DNA of 64,000 nt from Calendula officinalis (Eukaryota > Streptophyta > Magnoliopsida > Asterales > Asteraceae). The position numbers were made by a program, and so were the translations under genes. The notes under the pieces are model-generated. The model made no database searches. It saw only the letters and a program-made list of their open reading frames with translations, and was not told the origin of the DNA. Below are positions 1-10,948 of the stretch, piece by piece (position 1 is the stretch's first letter; each line of letters opens with the position of its first letter). Location of the stretch: positions 32,077,966 to 32,141,965 of the forward strand of contig OY970830.1 of assembly GCA_963853835.1 (NCBI GenBank), written 5' to 3'.

Positions 1-1624
1 GATTTCTCGACACATGAATCCAATTCTTCGATTCATCACAAACGTCAAACACAGTTAAAAAATCCAAAACCTGCCCAAAAATCTTGAACATTTCAACTCC
101 CAAAATCAAATTTTGATCACCAACAAACATCGCGTTCCAATCCATAGGTGCATCAGGATGAATAGACACTTCTTCCCAATTAAAATACATAAGATCAAGC
201 TCCCACACCTTTCTAACCGCTTTGTTCCTTTGACCGATTTGACCATCACCTTCACACCACGAAACCGACACCATAAACAACCGTTTTTCACACGAAATTA
301 GCTTCGGGTAATACTCGTGCACACGGGTCGGTAAAAAAGCCGTCTGGATCCTGACCCAATAACCCGTTTCTATGTTGTATACCGCAAGGCTATCGGTTTC
401 TGAACACACGTAAAACAACCCGTTACAAACAACACCCGAACAAACAACCCCGAAATCAACGGGTAATCTTGCAATTTCAATCCATTTATTACACGAAGAA
501 TCATAAATTTCACACGAATCTAACGGTTCGTCCCATGATCCGACCCCACCAACAGCTATAATAAAAAACCTTCTAGAATCTTTTTTGCTCGAGTGCTCAT
601 TTTTTTGTCTAAACAAGACCTCGGGTTCATCAATAGGGTATCTTAATTGACGTCTAACCGAAAATCTATGCGGGTCCTCATAAACATCCAATGATCCACC
701 GATTCGGGTCTTGACCAAACGTTGACCTTGTCGAATATGTTGACTTTTTATAGTCAAACTATCAGAGTTGACTTCGTAAACCCCGAGGACCGGTTTTGAC
801 CTCGCGTATTTCATGGATGCAACTTTACGCCACGATTTAGTCAACGGGCTAAATACCAAAACGCCTTTGTGGGTTTTAACCGAATTTCGGTCCAATTTCC
901 CAAAATTGATCAAACTAGAACAACCGCCAACGACATAAACATTGTCTCGAATACTAACAACCGAAAACAAAAACCGACCTTTAAGAACTTCTGATTCAAT
1001 TTTATGCCATTTGTTGTTAGAAACATCTAACGCGTGTATTTCACGAGAACAAAAACCGTCTTTAACAGAACCGAAGAGAAACACCCACGGGCTTTGATAG
1101 CCACCATCTCGTCTCATTTGCATAAAACGGGTCGTCGTTGTAAAAAATTTCCATTTTTTGCAAACTAAACGGGCTTTCATAAGACTAGTCAACGGAAGTC
1201 TCACCAAACACATTTCTACAATATCATCCGGAAGAAACACGTGTACCCCGGAACCTTCCGGAAGCTTCCGGTTACTTCTTTTCCAAAATCTATCATGCGA
1301 AAAACAATTTACATTTATATCCTCGGTCCCGGGCCCACAAATGGGTTTGTACCCTTTTTCGTACTCATTTGAAGTTGAAAAACGTCTTCGGCAACCGATT
1401 TCACTGAATTCTTCATTGGTAGTTGCACCTACTTTGCAACCGCCACCCCTAGTGTATAAAGTTGGGCATTTTAATGAAATCCCGTTTGTTTCGTTTTCGT
1501 CTGCAATTACGTTTTTTCTTTTAATTTTTTGGCTTAAATTTCTAACAAGACGTTTTGATACACTTAAAACCTCGAGTTCTTGATGAAGTGATGATGCATC
1601 ACCCGTCGAATTTTCAGATATCAT
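1..1624 (-). CDS. F-box/kelch-repeat protein, 3' end beyond window
   Basis: An uninterrupted minus-strand frame runs from an ATG at 1624 to the left edge (about 541 codons, no stop), so the C-terminus lies outside. An F-box-like segment (about residues 123-158, with LPDDIVEMCLVRLPLTSLM and a downstream VCKKW) is followed by kelch-type blocks: VYVVGGCSS near residue 230, IIAVGGVGSWDEPLDSCEIY near 360, and LFYVCSETDSLAVYN near 400. F-box proteins are substrate adaptors of SCF E3 ubiquitin ligases, and the kelch propeller binds the target. The roughly 120-residue N-terminal extension and overall arrangement resemble Arabidopsis At5g42350/At5g42360 (CFK1/CFK2 type); that assignment is from memory and unverified. 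The coding part seen here has no intron. Confidence 0.88.
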   Translation of the reverse strand, partial: MISENSTGDASSLHQELEVLSVSKRLVRNLSQKIKRKNVIADENETNGISLKCPTLYTRGGGCKVGATTNEEFSEIGCRRRFSTSNEYEKGYKPICGPGTEDINVNCFSHDRFWKRSNRKLPEGSGVHVFLPDDIVEMCLVRLPLTSLMKARLVCKKWKFFTTTTRFMQMRRDGGYQSPWVFLFGSVKDGFCSREIHALDVSNNKWHKIESEVLKGRFLFSVVSIRDNVYVVGGCSSLINFGKLDRNSVKTHKGVLVFSPLTKSWRKVASMKYARSKPVLGVYEVNSDSLTIKSQHIRQGQRLVKTRIGGSLDVYEDPHRFSVRRQLRYPIDEPEVLFRQKNEHSSKKDSRRFFIIAVGGVGSWDEPLDSCEIYDSSCNKWIEIARLPVDFGVVCSGVVCNGLFYVCSETDSLAVYNIETGYWVRIQTAFLPTRVHEYYPKLISCEKRLFMVSVSWCEGDGQIGQRNKAVRKVWELDLMYFNWEEVSIHPDAPMDWNAMFVGDQNLILGVEMFKIFGQVLDFLTVFDVCDESKNWIHVSRN

Positions 1625-1646
1625 TTTGCTTTTTTAAATCACAAAC

Positions 1647-2212
1647 CTGTCGTATATTATATACATGTTAGAAACTTAGAATATAGAAACATCCCTTGGC
1701 ATGAAATTGTACAGAGCAATTTCAATCAAAAGACAGTTATGCCCTTAATATCAAAGGACAATGCTAATGGCTAAGTGCGGTAAAAGGAAAGAAAGGGCAT
1801 AATTGTCATTTGGCATGAAATTGCTCTCTATGGATAAAAATTACTCCGATATGACATTCATCTTCTGATATCAAAATTTACAATTTTTTAATCTTGAAAC
1901 TAGAAATTCATGTAAAATTTTGTTATTTTTAGGAACTAATATGCTTAATCAAATTGGGATTCAGGTATTTCCATATTTGACCAAATTACCATTTCTTCAC
2001 AACCAAAGTTCAAATTGGGGATAAGATCCAACATTCAACATCATTATATTCAGACAAAAGTAAATACAATTACAGAAATTTAACATATCAATGGACAGTT
2101 TACTTATTTCACAAACCCTAGAAAATGCACATATCATTCATTTGGGGATAACACACAGTAATGTGTGAAGAGATGAGATACATGGAAATATAAAAATAAA
2201 AATAAGACTAAC
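1647..2212 (-). other. Probable 5'-leader intron of the F-box gene
   Basis: On the minus strand a donor ATGAG/GTTAGT (exon edge 2213) and an acceptor CGACAG/GTTTGTG (exon edge 1646) bracket 566 bp just upstream of the ATG at 1624. The leader exon upstream (about 2213-2470) includes a CT-rich stretch at 2430-2460, as is common in plant 5' leaders. Inferred from splice-site sequence only. Confidence 0.5.
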
Positions 2213-2499
2213 CTCATCAACGTATTGCAGGAAAGAATCTGTTCTTCCAATTCAAGAGTCTTGATCTCCGCTAAAGATCGATCCAAACAATGGGGTAATT
2301 CAAAAATTAAAAAGTTATTTGAATAAATAGAAGAAGTGATGTTGTAATTGGAAGCAAAAACTTGAAATGTGGAAATAATGGAAAGACTATTATTTGTTGG
2401 TAGGGTTTGATTTTGAGTAAAGCTTAAAATGGTGCTGTGAGTGAGAGAGAGAATGAATGAGATTGAGATGCATCTGGTTTTGGGTCTTCTTTTTTGAAC

Positions 2500-3075
2500 T
2501 AAATATTCTTATTGGGTGGAGCATTTATTTCGTGAGCATTTGCTTTTCAATTTTTATTTAGTTGAATTATGACTTTTTATTGATCTTAATAATGTAATAG
2601 TATAATTTTTACACATCACAAAATTATTTGATTTATCATTTTAGCTCATTTAGAAATGATTGTAAATATTTTAAAGAGTAAACCCATTATAAAGAGTTTT
2701 TCTAACATGTATCCCTTAGGCATATGTTTAAGTGCATTAAATACCTCAAACTTTCTATTAAAACTTAAAAATGCATTTAATACATTTCTTCAAAATGTAA
2801 CTTATGAACTCCATTGATGTTTAATACCCCACTTTATAGGAAACTTTGAGATATTTATGCACCCTAACATATGTCTTGAGAGCATATGTTAGAAAACCCA
2901 ATTATAAAATGGTCAGAATATGTTTGCTAAAAGTTGGCGGTTTTAGTTCTCTTAAAAAAAATTATTTTTTTATTTTGTTACTTGTGGTTTCGATTTTGTT
3001 GCATCTTTTTTAGTCTTTCCGTTATTAAAACGATATTAAAATTTTCAAATTGATACTCATATGATAAACACTATG
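2500..3075. other. Intergenic, AT-rich
   Basis: Upstream of the F-box gene and ending at the target duplication of the LTR element. I see no gene. An imperfect inverted pair (around 2700-2730 and 2860-2890, sharing AACATATG-type words) may be a decayed MITE. Confidence 0.4.
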
Positions 3076-3080
3076 AATTT

Positions 3081-3800
3081 TGTTCGAGCAACGATTGTCA
3101 AACACAAAGACCAAGCGACGTCAACCTTGTATCTCCTGTGATGATCACAGTGCAAACCCAACAAGCTCTTGGCGAACCTAGGGTGATCGAGGTTGAGTGC
3201 GAAGGTGAAAGTGAGAGTATGTTATCTCTGTGTTTTAGGCTTCTTTTATCTGTCTCAGTGTCAGTCTCAGTCTGTCCAGGACAATGAGTTAGGCCATGTA
3301 TTTATATGGCCGTATATGGAACGTTGGCCCATGACTGCAATAAAGCAATCATCAAGCGTCATTATGACAGCATCAATGATCGTGTAACGCCTTACTATTA
3401 TAACTGCAATAAAGCAGTCATGAAGCGCCATTATGACAGGACGTCAGCACTCCAATGACGGGCTGACAATCCTGACAGGCGATGATAACTTGACAGGCGG
3501 TGATAGGCGCTGACAATATTGACAGGCGATGATAACTTGACAGGCGGTCATGATTTGACAGGCGCTCGGCGGAGTTGTGACGTGGGCTATCATTAGTAAC
3601 CGGACTAATGTGACATGGGCCATCTTCATTAGTGACGTGGGCGATCTTCATGTTTAGGGATTTGGGGATTTACCTATATATACATAGTTAATCCCTACTA
3701 ACCTCATCATGCATCTTCATTAGTGACGTGGGCGATCTTCATGTTTAGGGATTTGGGGATTTACCTATATATACATAGTTAATCCCTACTAACCTCATCA
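3081..3800 (-). repeat. 3' LTR of the outer element
   Basis: 720 bp, the same length as 15185-15904, with six substitutions by eye. The part near 3440-3560 has repeated TGACAGGCG words. The last 180 bp is a tandem duplication of a 91-bp unit (3621-3711 and 3712-3800), so the LTR terminal sequence occurs twice inside each LTR. Confidence 0.93.
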
Positions 3801-3812
3801 TGCCCCCGAGTT
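3801..3812 (-). other. Polypurine tract of the outer element
   Basis: On the minus strand ACTCGGGGGCA directly abuts the 3' LTR start TGATGAGG. This is the expected position and composition for plus-strand priming in Ty3-type elements. Confidence 0.7.
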
Positions 3813-3889
3813 AAGATTTGCCAAAATAACGGTTTGCAAGTCTGAACTATCATCACTCGTAAGTCTTGTTTCCGTTTTTTTTTTTTTTT

Positions 3890-4416
3890 TTTGTGTTCGA
3901 TCGAGTGTACCGGCTGCCTTTGACCGGCGGCCAACCCTAGACCGAGGTTTATTCGCGACCGGGCAGCGTTGAGGTGTAGACAGGCGGTGCGAGTCGAGCA
4001 AGACCGGCGGTCGCAGCAGCGGCCAGGGCAGAGACCGGCGCAAATCGATAATTCGTGATCGAGCAAGACCAGCTGCGGAATCGACGGCTGCTCTTGACCG
4101 GCGGTAGTGTGACCGGCGGTGGCGAGTTGGGCCGGCAACCATATGACCGGCGGTTGGGGTTTGGACCGGCTGCAGGTGTTGAGACGGAGAGCAAGACCGG
4201 CGGTCGCAGGCGATGCTAGTCGATCGTTTCGTGACCGAGCAAAGACCGGCGGTAGAAAGGATCGTTCGTGGCCGAGCAAGACCGGTGGTCGCATGTAGAC
4301 AGGCAGACCAAGCAACACCGGCGGTCCTAGGGCAAAGACCGGCGACCAGTCCCTTTCGGTACAACCGGCGGCTTACGTCTTGACCGGCGGTTTTTAGTTG
4401 GACCGGCGGTTTGCAC
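3890..4416. repeat. ACCGGCGG-motif array, left part
   Basis: About eleven ACCGGCGG words occur at irregular spacing (roughly 10-60 bp) in GC-rich DNA unlike its surroundings. The array continues at 12325-12600 beyond the nested element, so insertion split an originally continuous block of about 0.8 kb. Open frames across it on both strands are a by-product of composition. Confidence 0.8.
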
Positions 4417-4752
4417 TGTAACACCTCAAATTTTTAATACAAAACATTTTACCAAAATATACCATTTTATAAATAGAAGAACGGTTCCAAAATATGGATT
4501 TACAAAAACCTTTGATATGAAAATCAGAGTATGAGGTTTGGTGTTACAAAGTATATCAAAACCAAAGCTAAGCACAAATCCACTCTAATGTTCTTCTATT
4601 CTAGGCCCCGCATCTCTATCCATGCGAACCTAAATCTTCGATCCTGAACCTGAGTACATAGCAAAACAAACAAGGAGTACGTGAGACAAGGAAGTCTCGT
4701 GAGCTACATGGGTTTAGACCCCGATAAAATAACAAGTATCACATTATATATA

Positions 4753-4811
<59 letters not shown>

Positions 4812-6183
4812 CATCATCACACATTTGGCCACCCTATTGTAACTCTATCATTCTTGCCTTCCTAGCAAGTCTATCTAGTTATCCGGAACATCTCCAAATA
4901 ACCCGTCATCTCACATACTTATTAATCGGGGATCCCCCGCCTTAATAAGCCTTATGGTAACGGTAAGAGGGAATCGCCCAATCTACCGTTACCTGACTCC
5001 TAGCCGGATCTCGTCCGGTAGCAAGCCTCCTAACACATGATGGTCCATGGGTCGATGCCCAATCCGCCCCATCCAAAGTGACCGGGGATCCCCCGAATCA
5101 CCGCCACACTATCACACGTCATAACTTCTCGAGTTATTCCCTCTAAGCCCTTGGCTATCTCATAAATCATCACACAAGTTAGTTTTAATATTCATAATAA
5201 TATATAACTAACTCTACAAACTAATAGTCTACACAATTAATCAAATAGACCAAATCACAAACAAGAAAACATATTTCAATGGCTATGTACTCAGTAAAGT
5301 CCACACGTACTCACCTTAGCAATTAATGCTCCAAATGTGTTCTTCACACACAATCCTTCCTTATCCACAAGATTGCTCACTTTCGAGAATCCACCGAAAT
5401 CCCTAATATGAAAATCACAACTTGTTCAACAACATATACCACTAATAATAAACCCCTTATTATTAGAAACTCTTTGATAATACTTTCCCCTAATTTTGAT
5501 GATTTCCAAAACCCTAGGTTTAACCAACCCTTAAGATTCTTACCAATCTTAACCATACACTTGATTCTCTTGTTAAAATACCATCTTATAAGTGTATACA
5601 TCATTTATTCAACCATTAATCACAACCACAAGAACTAGGGTTTCAAACCCAAGCTCACACACCCATAGATCTAAAGCTACACTACAAAGGAGTGAAGATT
5701 TACCTTGATCTTCAACAATGGAAGCAAAATCACTTGATTTGGACCCCAAAATCGGCTCCAAACGACCTTTTCCACTCAAAAGCGTATACTCACTTGCAGA
5801 GAGAAGAACTAGGGTTTGGGGTGACAAGAAATGAGCCAAATCCCGACTTCTTTAATGCTGTTCAGACCAAGAAATCGCGCCGCTATCAAGAAATCGCGCC
5901 GCTATCTGACACCCGTGATAAATCGCGTCCATGATAGCGTTCGCTATTTCGAGTTTCTGCTGGAAGCGCGAGAAATCGCGTCGCTATCCAAGATAGCGCC
6001 GCTATCTTGGGCAATGCAGCCCAGGCTGCATTTTTCAACCTTTGCTTCGACACGGTTTCGTCCATAACTTTCTCATACGACGTCCAAATGACACGAAACC
6101 AATTCGTACGTCCTTTAAATGATTTATCCTTATTTATCATATTTTTATAAAATTTATTTATCTATAAATTTCGGGTCGTTACA
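4417..6183 (-). repeat. 3' LTR of the inner element
   Basis: 1,767 bp, TG...CA. It contains a (TA)n tract at about 4757-4807, two copies of the near-palindrome CGGGGATCCCCCG-type word (about 4927 and 5084), and a GC-rich cluster of AATCGCG/GCTATC words at 5873-6016 that can form hairpins. Confidence 0.93.
4757..4807. repeat. (TA)n microsatellite
   Basis: A TA dinucleotide run inside the 3' LTR of the inner element. The corresponding run in the other LTR (10876-10945) is longer, which explains most of the length difference between the two LTRs. Confidence 0.95.
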
Positions 6184-6203
6184 ACTATCCACCCCTTAAA
6201 AGG
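6184..6203 (-). other. Polypurine tract of the inner element
   Basis: The minus strand reads AAGGGGTGGATAGT immediately before the 3' LTR start TGTAACG, a typical Ty3-type arrangement. Confidence 0.75.
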
Positions 6204-8690
6204 ATTCCGTCCTCGGAATCACTCAGAAATTTCCATTCCACATTTGACCGAGCATCCCACTCCAATTCCATTGTGTTGGTTACAATCGAACTCTTCTCAT
6301 TACAGTTCACCCATCACTAAATACATTTAAGCATGTGTTTAACCCCGATAGGTCCAAACGGTCAAAACCCAATCTTGAACTTATATTACTTAAACGGGTC
6401 GAAGTTTCACAATTGGACCATAACACTTTCAATCTTTCAACAAATCCTTTTATTCATAACAATGATATGATACAATCATCACAATTAGCTAATTGATTAG
6501 ATCGAATGTCAAAGTCTAGCTTCGACCAAGTCGTCATCTCACAACATCATCCAAACTTTGACTTAAGCACAAAGTCAACTATACCTTAACAATTTCTTTA
6601 TTCATTATAGATTCCATTAACCATCATTTCCATTACAATTGACCTTAAAATTATGATCCAGCAATGATCATACACTCGATTCCCAAATTCAACTCTACAC
6701 ACCCAACGGGTCAAAGTCGCATAATTCGACTATAATTCTTTTAATTATTCCGTTAATCCTTTCACATACATACGACCGATACGTTATGCTCTCATCATTC
6801 ACTAATCATTCGAAACGAGAGTCAAAGCTCATCCTTGACCGAGTCAACAAAATCACACATTGACTAATCTTGACCTTTGCATAAAGTCAACCATACTTTC
6901 CCAAATCAACAAATCCCCTACTCGCGGAATATCATTCTCGACTTATCACTTCCGGTTATAATCATTATTGTTTCCTTAACAATCGCTCATATTTCCAAAA
7001 TTCTAATCTTTTCAAATTTCTCCGAGTTCTCGCATTCCCTTAAGGTCACATCAACCCTTACCGTTTCTTACCCTTCATTCGGTCACATATACCATTACTT
7101 AGAACCATTTAAATCATTTTTGCATCACACACCATAATTTCACACCAGTTGACCATATCTTGGTCCCCAATAACAATTGCTTTCCAAAAGCATCCTCTTA
7201 CTCATATTCTAGAAGTCGTAGGCATCCCATACCCATACATGACCTAATGCGATCCGCATTTTAACCACATTCTCACTTATCATAAAGTCATAACCATACA
7301 CATTACCCACATGGTTCTACATTCATCACATAAATACATAAACATTATCATACGGGCATAACAATCCATAATTTAACTATCACATCAAGATGACTGGAAA
7401 GCCTCCAATCCATCAAGATCCAAGCTGTCACAGTGATTGGAACATCTCCAATCTCGGAATGGAACCATTGGGATTCGCCCAACCGATTCCACCCCCAAAC
7501 ATCATAGTAGCCGGGGATCCCCCGAGCTAATCACATCATTTCTTTCTTATCCTATCATGCATACTTCACTAGTATACACCTTTTCACATCACATACCTTA
7601 CCACTATCTTACCCATTTAATCGTCTATTTATTCACCATGCAATTTAGCACATTTCTCATAACATCACGTTATCATTTTCTTTCATTTTCACACATTTCT
7701 CGATGGACATACTACTTAACACGTTTCATATAACATTACCTTTTTCATTATCACATGCCTTCAAGGCCATCACATAATGCACAAACATTGTACCTCGCGG
7801 GTAACCAATAAAATTCCCGATTCCCATTTACCGTCTCACTCACACACTAATCACCCTTAAACGGTTCATTTCCCTATTAATCAACTTTCCAAATCCTTTG
7901 TCACCACCGGGGTAACCATCAATCTATTCCTTCAACCATAGTTCACCGGTCAACCCGGTCATCTTAAGTCGACCAATCGACTCCGGTCCACATTTGTAAC
8001 CCATGATTTGGCACACATTGGCCCAACTTTCCATACTCTCGTCTTTATACATCGCGATACTTGAAACACTTATTTTCCAACCGTAGTTTCACACTACTCC
8101 ATGTCATATACTGTCATGCCATTACTATAACATGTAACCCATAATGTTTTCTCACCCTTGATATCGAATTCATCATTATTGTCACAAAACTTGACATGGC
8201 TTTATGCCAACTTTTTACCCAATCACATTCAACAATCAAAATCCGTCGTTCCCGACATTTATTCCTTTCCACATACATCCCATTTATGAATTCTAAGACA
8301 TCACCCTACCTTACTCATTCTTTTCTTTACCATTCACGTGTAACAATCATTACATTACCTATCCGGCTTCTCGCCGAACATCCAAGTTCCGTTTCCCCAA
8401 GGTTTCTATTCCTAGAATTCCAATCCACCTTAACATTCCTTACCAAGACTTTGTACTTCCTTGTACTACTATCCTTTGTTGAAATACATTTACCATCCTC
8501 GCGGCTCATCCTTCGATACTACATAATAGTATCAATCCTTATATCCTTACTACACGCGACACACTTGTCTATACTCCTTCAAATACATGTTTCCTTATAC
8601 ATACTTAACCGGGAAGACTATTCCCAAAATAAGTCTCCACATCATGCGACTCATTTCCAATTTCTGTAGGCATCAACTCGTGCAATCAAT
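6204..8690. other. Non-coding interior of the inner element, G-poor on the plus strand
   Basis: About 2.5 kb where a full-length Ty3 element would carry reverse transcriptase, RNase H and integrase. I could not find those domains in any frame. The plus strand is rich in A, C and T and poor in G (for example 7260-7380 and 8160-8640). A block at 7395-7535 contains CCGGGGATCCCCCG, a word also present in the LTRs, which hints at internal LTR-like sequence. Long plus-strand frames here (for example 8196-8669) look like artefacts of low G. Confidence 0.6.
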
Positions 8691-8889
8691 CAAACAATTA
8701 AACCGTGATCACCTAATATCTTGACTTGGTGCATACTCAACCAATCCATACCGATAACCATATAAAAATCCTTTATCCTCACGGGCAATAAATCGACCTT
8801 AAACTTTTTCCCACTTATTTCTAAGTCACAATTTCTATAAACACATTCGACCATTGAGATTTCCCATTAGTTAACTCTATTTAACCGAC
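8690..8889 (-). pseudogene. Protease remnant of the inner element, frame-broken
   Basis: Downstream of the gag stop, a different minus-strand frame still shows aspartic-protease-like sequence, including an IGMDWLS motif near 8720-8750. It is separated from the gag/protease frame by stops and a frameshift, so no continuous pol reading frame exists. Confidence 0.6.
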
Positions 8890-10287
8890 TTAATCTAACA
8901 ACTCCGATATCACATTCAATTTCCCACCAAATTTGTGAGACACAAACGAATAAGTAGAACCAGAATCACATAACACATGAGTTGACAAGAAATTAATGAA
9001 TAAAGTACCTGATACCACATCGTGCACCTCTTTTGCTTCCTCCCGAATCAGTTGGAAGGAACGCCCCTTCACTGTAGCCGGTTCCGCCTTCTTTTGAGCC
9101 GTGGGCACCATTGCCTCGCTTCCCTTTTTCGGGCACACATTGCTATAGTGTCCCATCTCGTGGCACGAATAACACTCTATCTCGGAAAACGCCTTGGTTC
9201 TACAATCCCGAGCCAAGTGCCCCACCTTGCCACAATTGTAGCACGCCTTCGGATCCCCCCGGCATTCGCCGGTATGGTTCTTCCCGCACCTCTTGCATGA
9301 GGCAACACTTCCTTGTTTGGAGGAATTCGATGTAAACTTCCCCTTTTTGTAAGTTCCCGAGCCGCTCTCGGCTCTCCTTTTCTCGCCCATCAGGGCCCTC
9401 TCGGCATTCCTCGTCGCATTTACCTCTTCCACACCCCGGGCGGCACCGATGGCCTCATCGAGCGTGACCGCTCTCTTTACCTCCAATTGGTACTCCCAAG
9501 GTAGCCCACAAGCATACCGGACTACCCTCGATCTTTCCTCAAAATAAGTTTTTGCAACAAACGGGAGCAATCCCGTGAACTCCCTTGAGTACTCCTCAAC
9601 CGACCTATCACCCTTCTTTAGGTTTATAAACCTCTCATGTATCTTCTCCAAATCCTCTTCGGGACAAAATTTCTTCCTCAACCTCGCAGTGAACTCATCC
9701 CATGACATTTTCTCTATCACCTCCCTCCCGAGGGTCTCATAAACTATGTCCCACCAGACCATAGCATCCTCTCTTAGCAATTGCGATGCATACAACACCA
9801 TATCGGTTTCCTTGCACTTGCTACTTCCGATGACATGCTCGGTCTCTCGGATCCACCTCATAGTTACCTTCGGGTCCGAACTACCCGTATACATGTTTGG
9901 CTTACAAGCCATGAATGTCTTAAAAGAACAACCATTATTTTCATCGGGTTTCGCCCTTGCATCACTACAACCACCTGTGGAGGATTTCTCCACTCGAGTG
10001 CCACCATCCCTGGTTTTCTCATCCGATCTAGCCTCAGATACACGATCTCCACCCGACCTCTCACGGTCCCCAATGATGTGGTGCACCTCATCGGCCACCA
10101 CTCCCTTGAGTTGTTCAATAATAGTTTGGAGGTCCGTCATGGTCACCGGAGTTCCATTAGCTCCGACTTCCGATTCACCCATCCGATGCATCGACGGTTG
10201 ACTTTCCTCTTCAACCACAACCTCGACATGAGGTATTTCTTCATCCCGGCCCTCCGGGGCTTTACCACTTCTATGCGTGGTCGCCAT
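8890..10287 (-). CDS. Retrotransposon gag with three zinc knuckles and a protease start
   Basis: A 465-residue minus-strand frame. A retrotransposon-gag domain covers about residues 135-280 (motifs WIRETEHVIG, EEDLEKIHERF, GDRSVEEYSREF). Three knuckles follow: a short variant at 331-342 (CX2CX3HX3C), then CX2CX4HX4C at 349-362 and at 372-385. An aspartic-protease catalytic DSGS motif stands at about 441-444, after which the frame stops at ELLD. Gag packages element RNA into particles. The frame has no internal stop, which agrees with the very similar LTRs. The knuckles and protease type point to a Ty3 element; the initiator-Met primer site fits that too. Confidence 0.92.
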   Translation of the reverse strand: MATTHRSGKAPEGRDEEIPHVEVVVEEESQPSMHRMGESEVGANGTPVTMTDLQTIIEQLKGVVADEVHHIIGDRERSGGDRVSEARSDEKTRDGGTRVEKSSTGGCSDARAKPDENNGCSFKTFMACKPNMYTGSSDPKVTMRWIRETEHVIGSSKCKETDMVLYASQLLREDAMVWWDIVYETLGREVIEKMSWDEFTARLRKKFCPEEDLEKIHERFINLKKGDRSVEEYSREFTGLLPFVAKTYFEERSRVVRYACGLPWEYQLEVKRAVTLDEAIGAARGVEEVNATRNAERALMGEKRRAESGSGTYKKGKFTSNSSKQGSVASCKRCGKNHTGECRGDPKACYNCGKVGHLARDCRTKAFSEIECYSCHEMGHYSNVCPKKGSEAMVPTAQKKAEPATVKGRSFQLIREEAKEVHDVVSGTLFINFLSTHVLCDSGSTYSFVSHKFGGKLNVISELLD

Positions 10288-10522
10288 TTCTTTCGACCAA
10301 GACTAAACGAAAGACATTAAATATTTAGTACCTTGTGTACAACCCATTAGTCGCATAAGACTCAATATCCAAAATCACATCAAATTTCATCGGTCCCCTA
10401 GGTTCAACCCTAAACTTAATATAAAGTCTCAAGGTCAACCTATGATCTTAAGGAATCTTATATTCCTAATGCTACAGTCTAAGACTAGGATGGTCATCCA
10501 ACCTAATTCACTTAAACTATAG

Positions 10523-10534
10523 CTCTGATACCAA
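10523..10534 (-). other. Primer-binding site, initiator tRNA-Met
   Basis: The minus strand reads TGGTATCAGAGC three bases inside the 5' LTR. It is the exact complement of the 3' end of plant initiator tRNA-Met. Confidence 0.9.
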
Positions 10535-10537
10535 GTT

Positions 10538-10872
10538 GTAACACCTCAAATTTTTAATACAAAACATTTTACCAAAATATACCATTTTATAAATAGAAGA
10601 ACGGTTCCAAAATATGGATTTACAAAAACCTTTGGTATGAAAATCAGAGTATGAGGTTTGGTGTTACAAAGTATATCAAAACCAAAGCTAAGCACAAATC
10701 CACTCTAATGTTCTTCTATTCTAGGCCCCGCATCTCTATCCATGCGAACCTAAATCTTCGATCCTGAACCTGAGTACATAGCAAAACAAACAAGGAGTAC
10801 GTGAGACAAGGAAGTCTCGTGAGCTACATGGGTTTAGACCCCGATAAAATAACAAGTATCACATTATATATA

Positions 10873-10948
<76 letters not shown>

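Noticed and set aside
3779..4424. Long minus-strand open frames (about 180-210 codons) in the GC-rich array
   Set aside because: They follow from the ACCGGCGG repeats, overlap in several frames, run into LTR sequence, and show no domain.
8196..8669. A 157-codon plus-strand frame in the inner retrotransposon
   Set aside because: It is antisense to the element, in G-poor DNA where stops are rare, with no recognisable motif.
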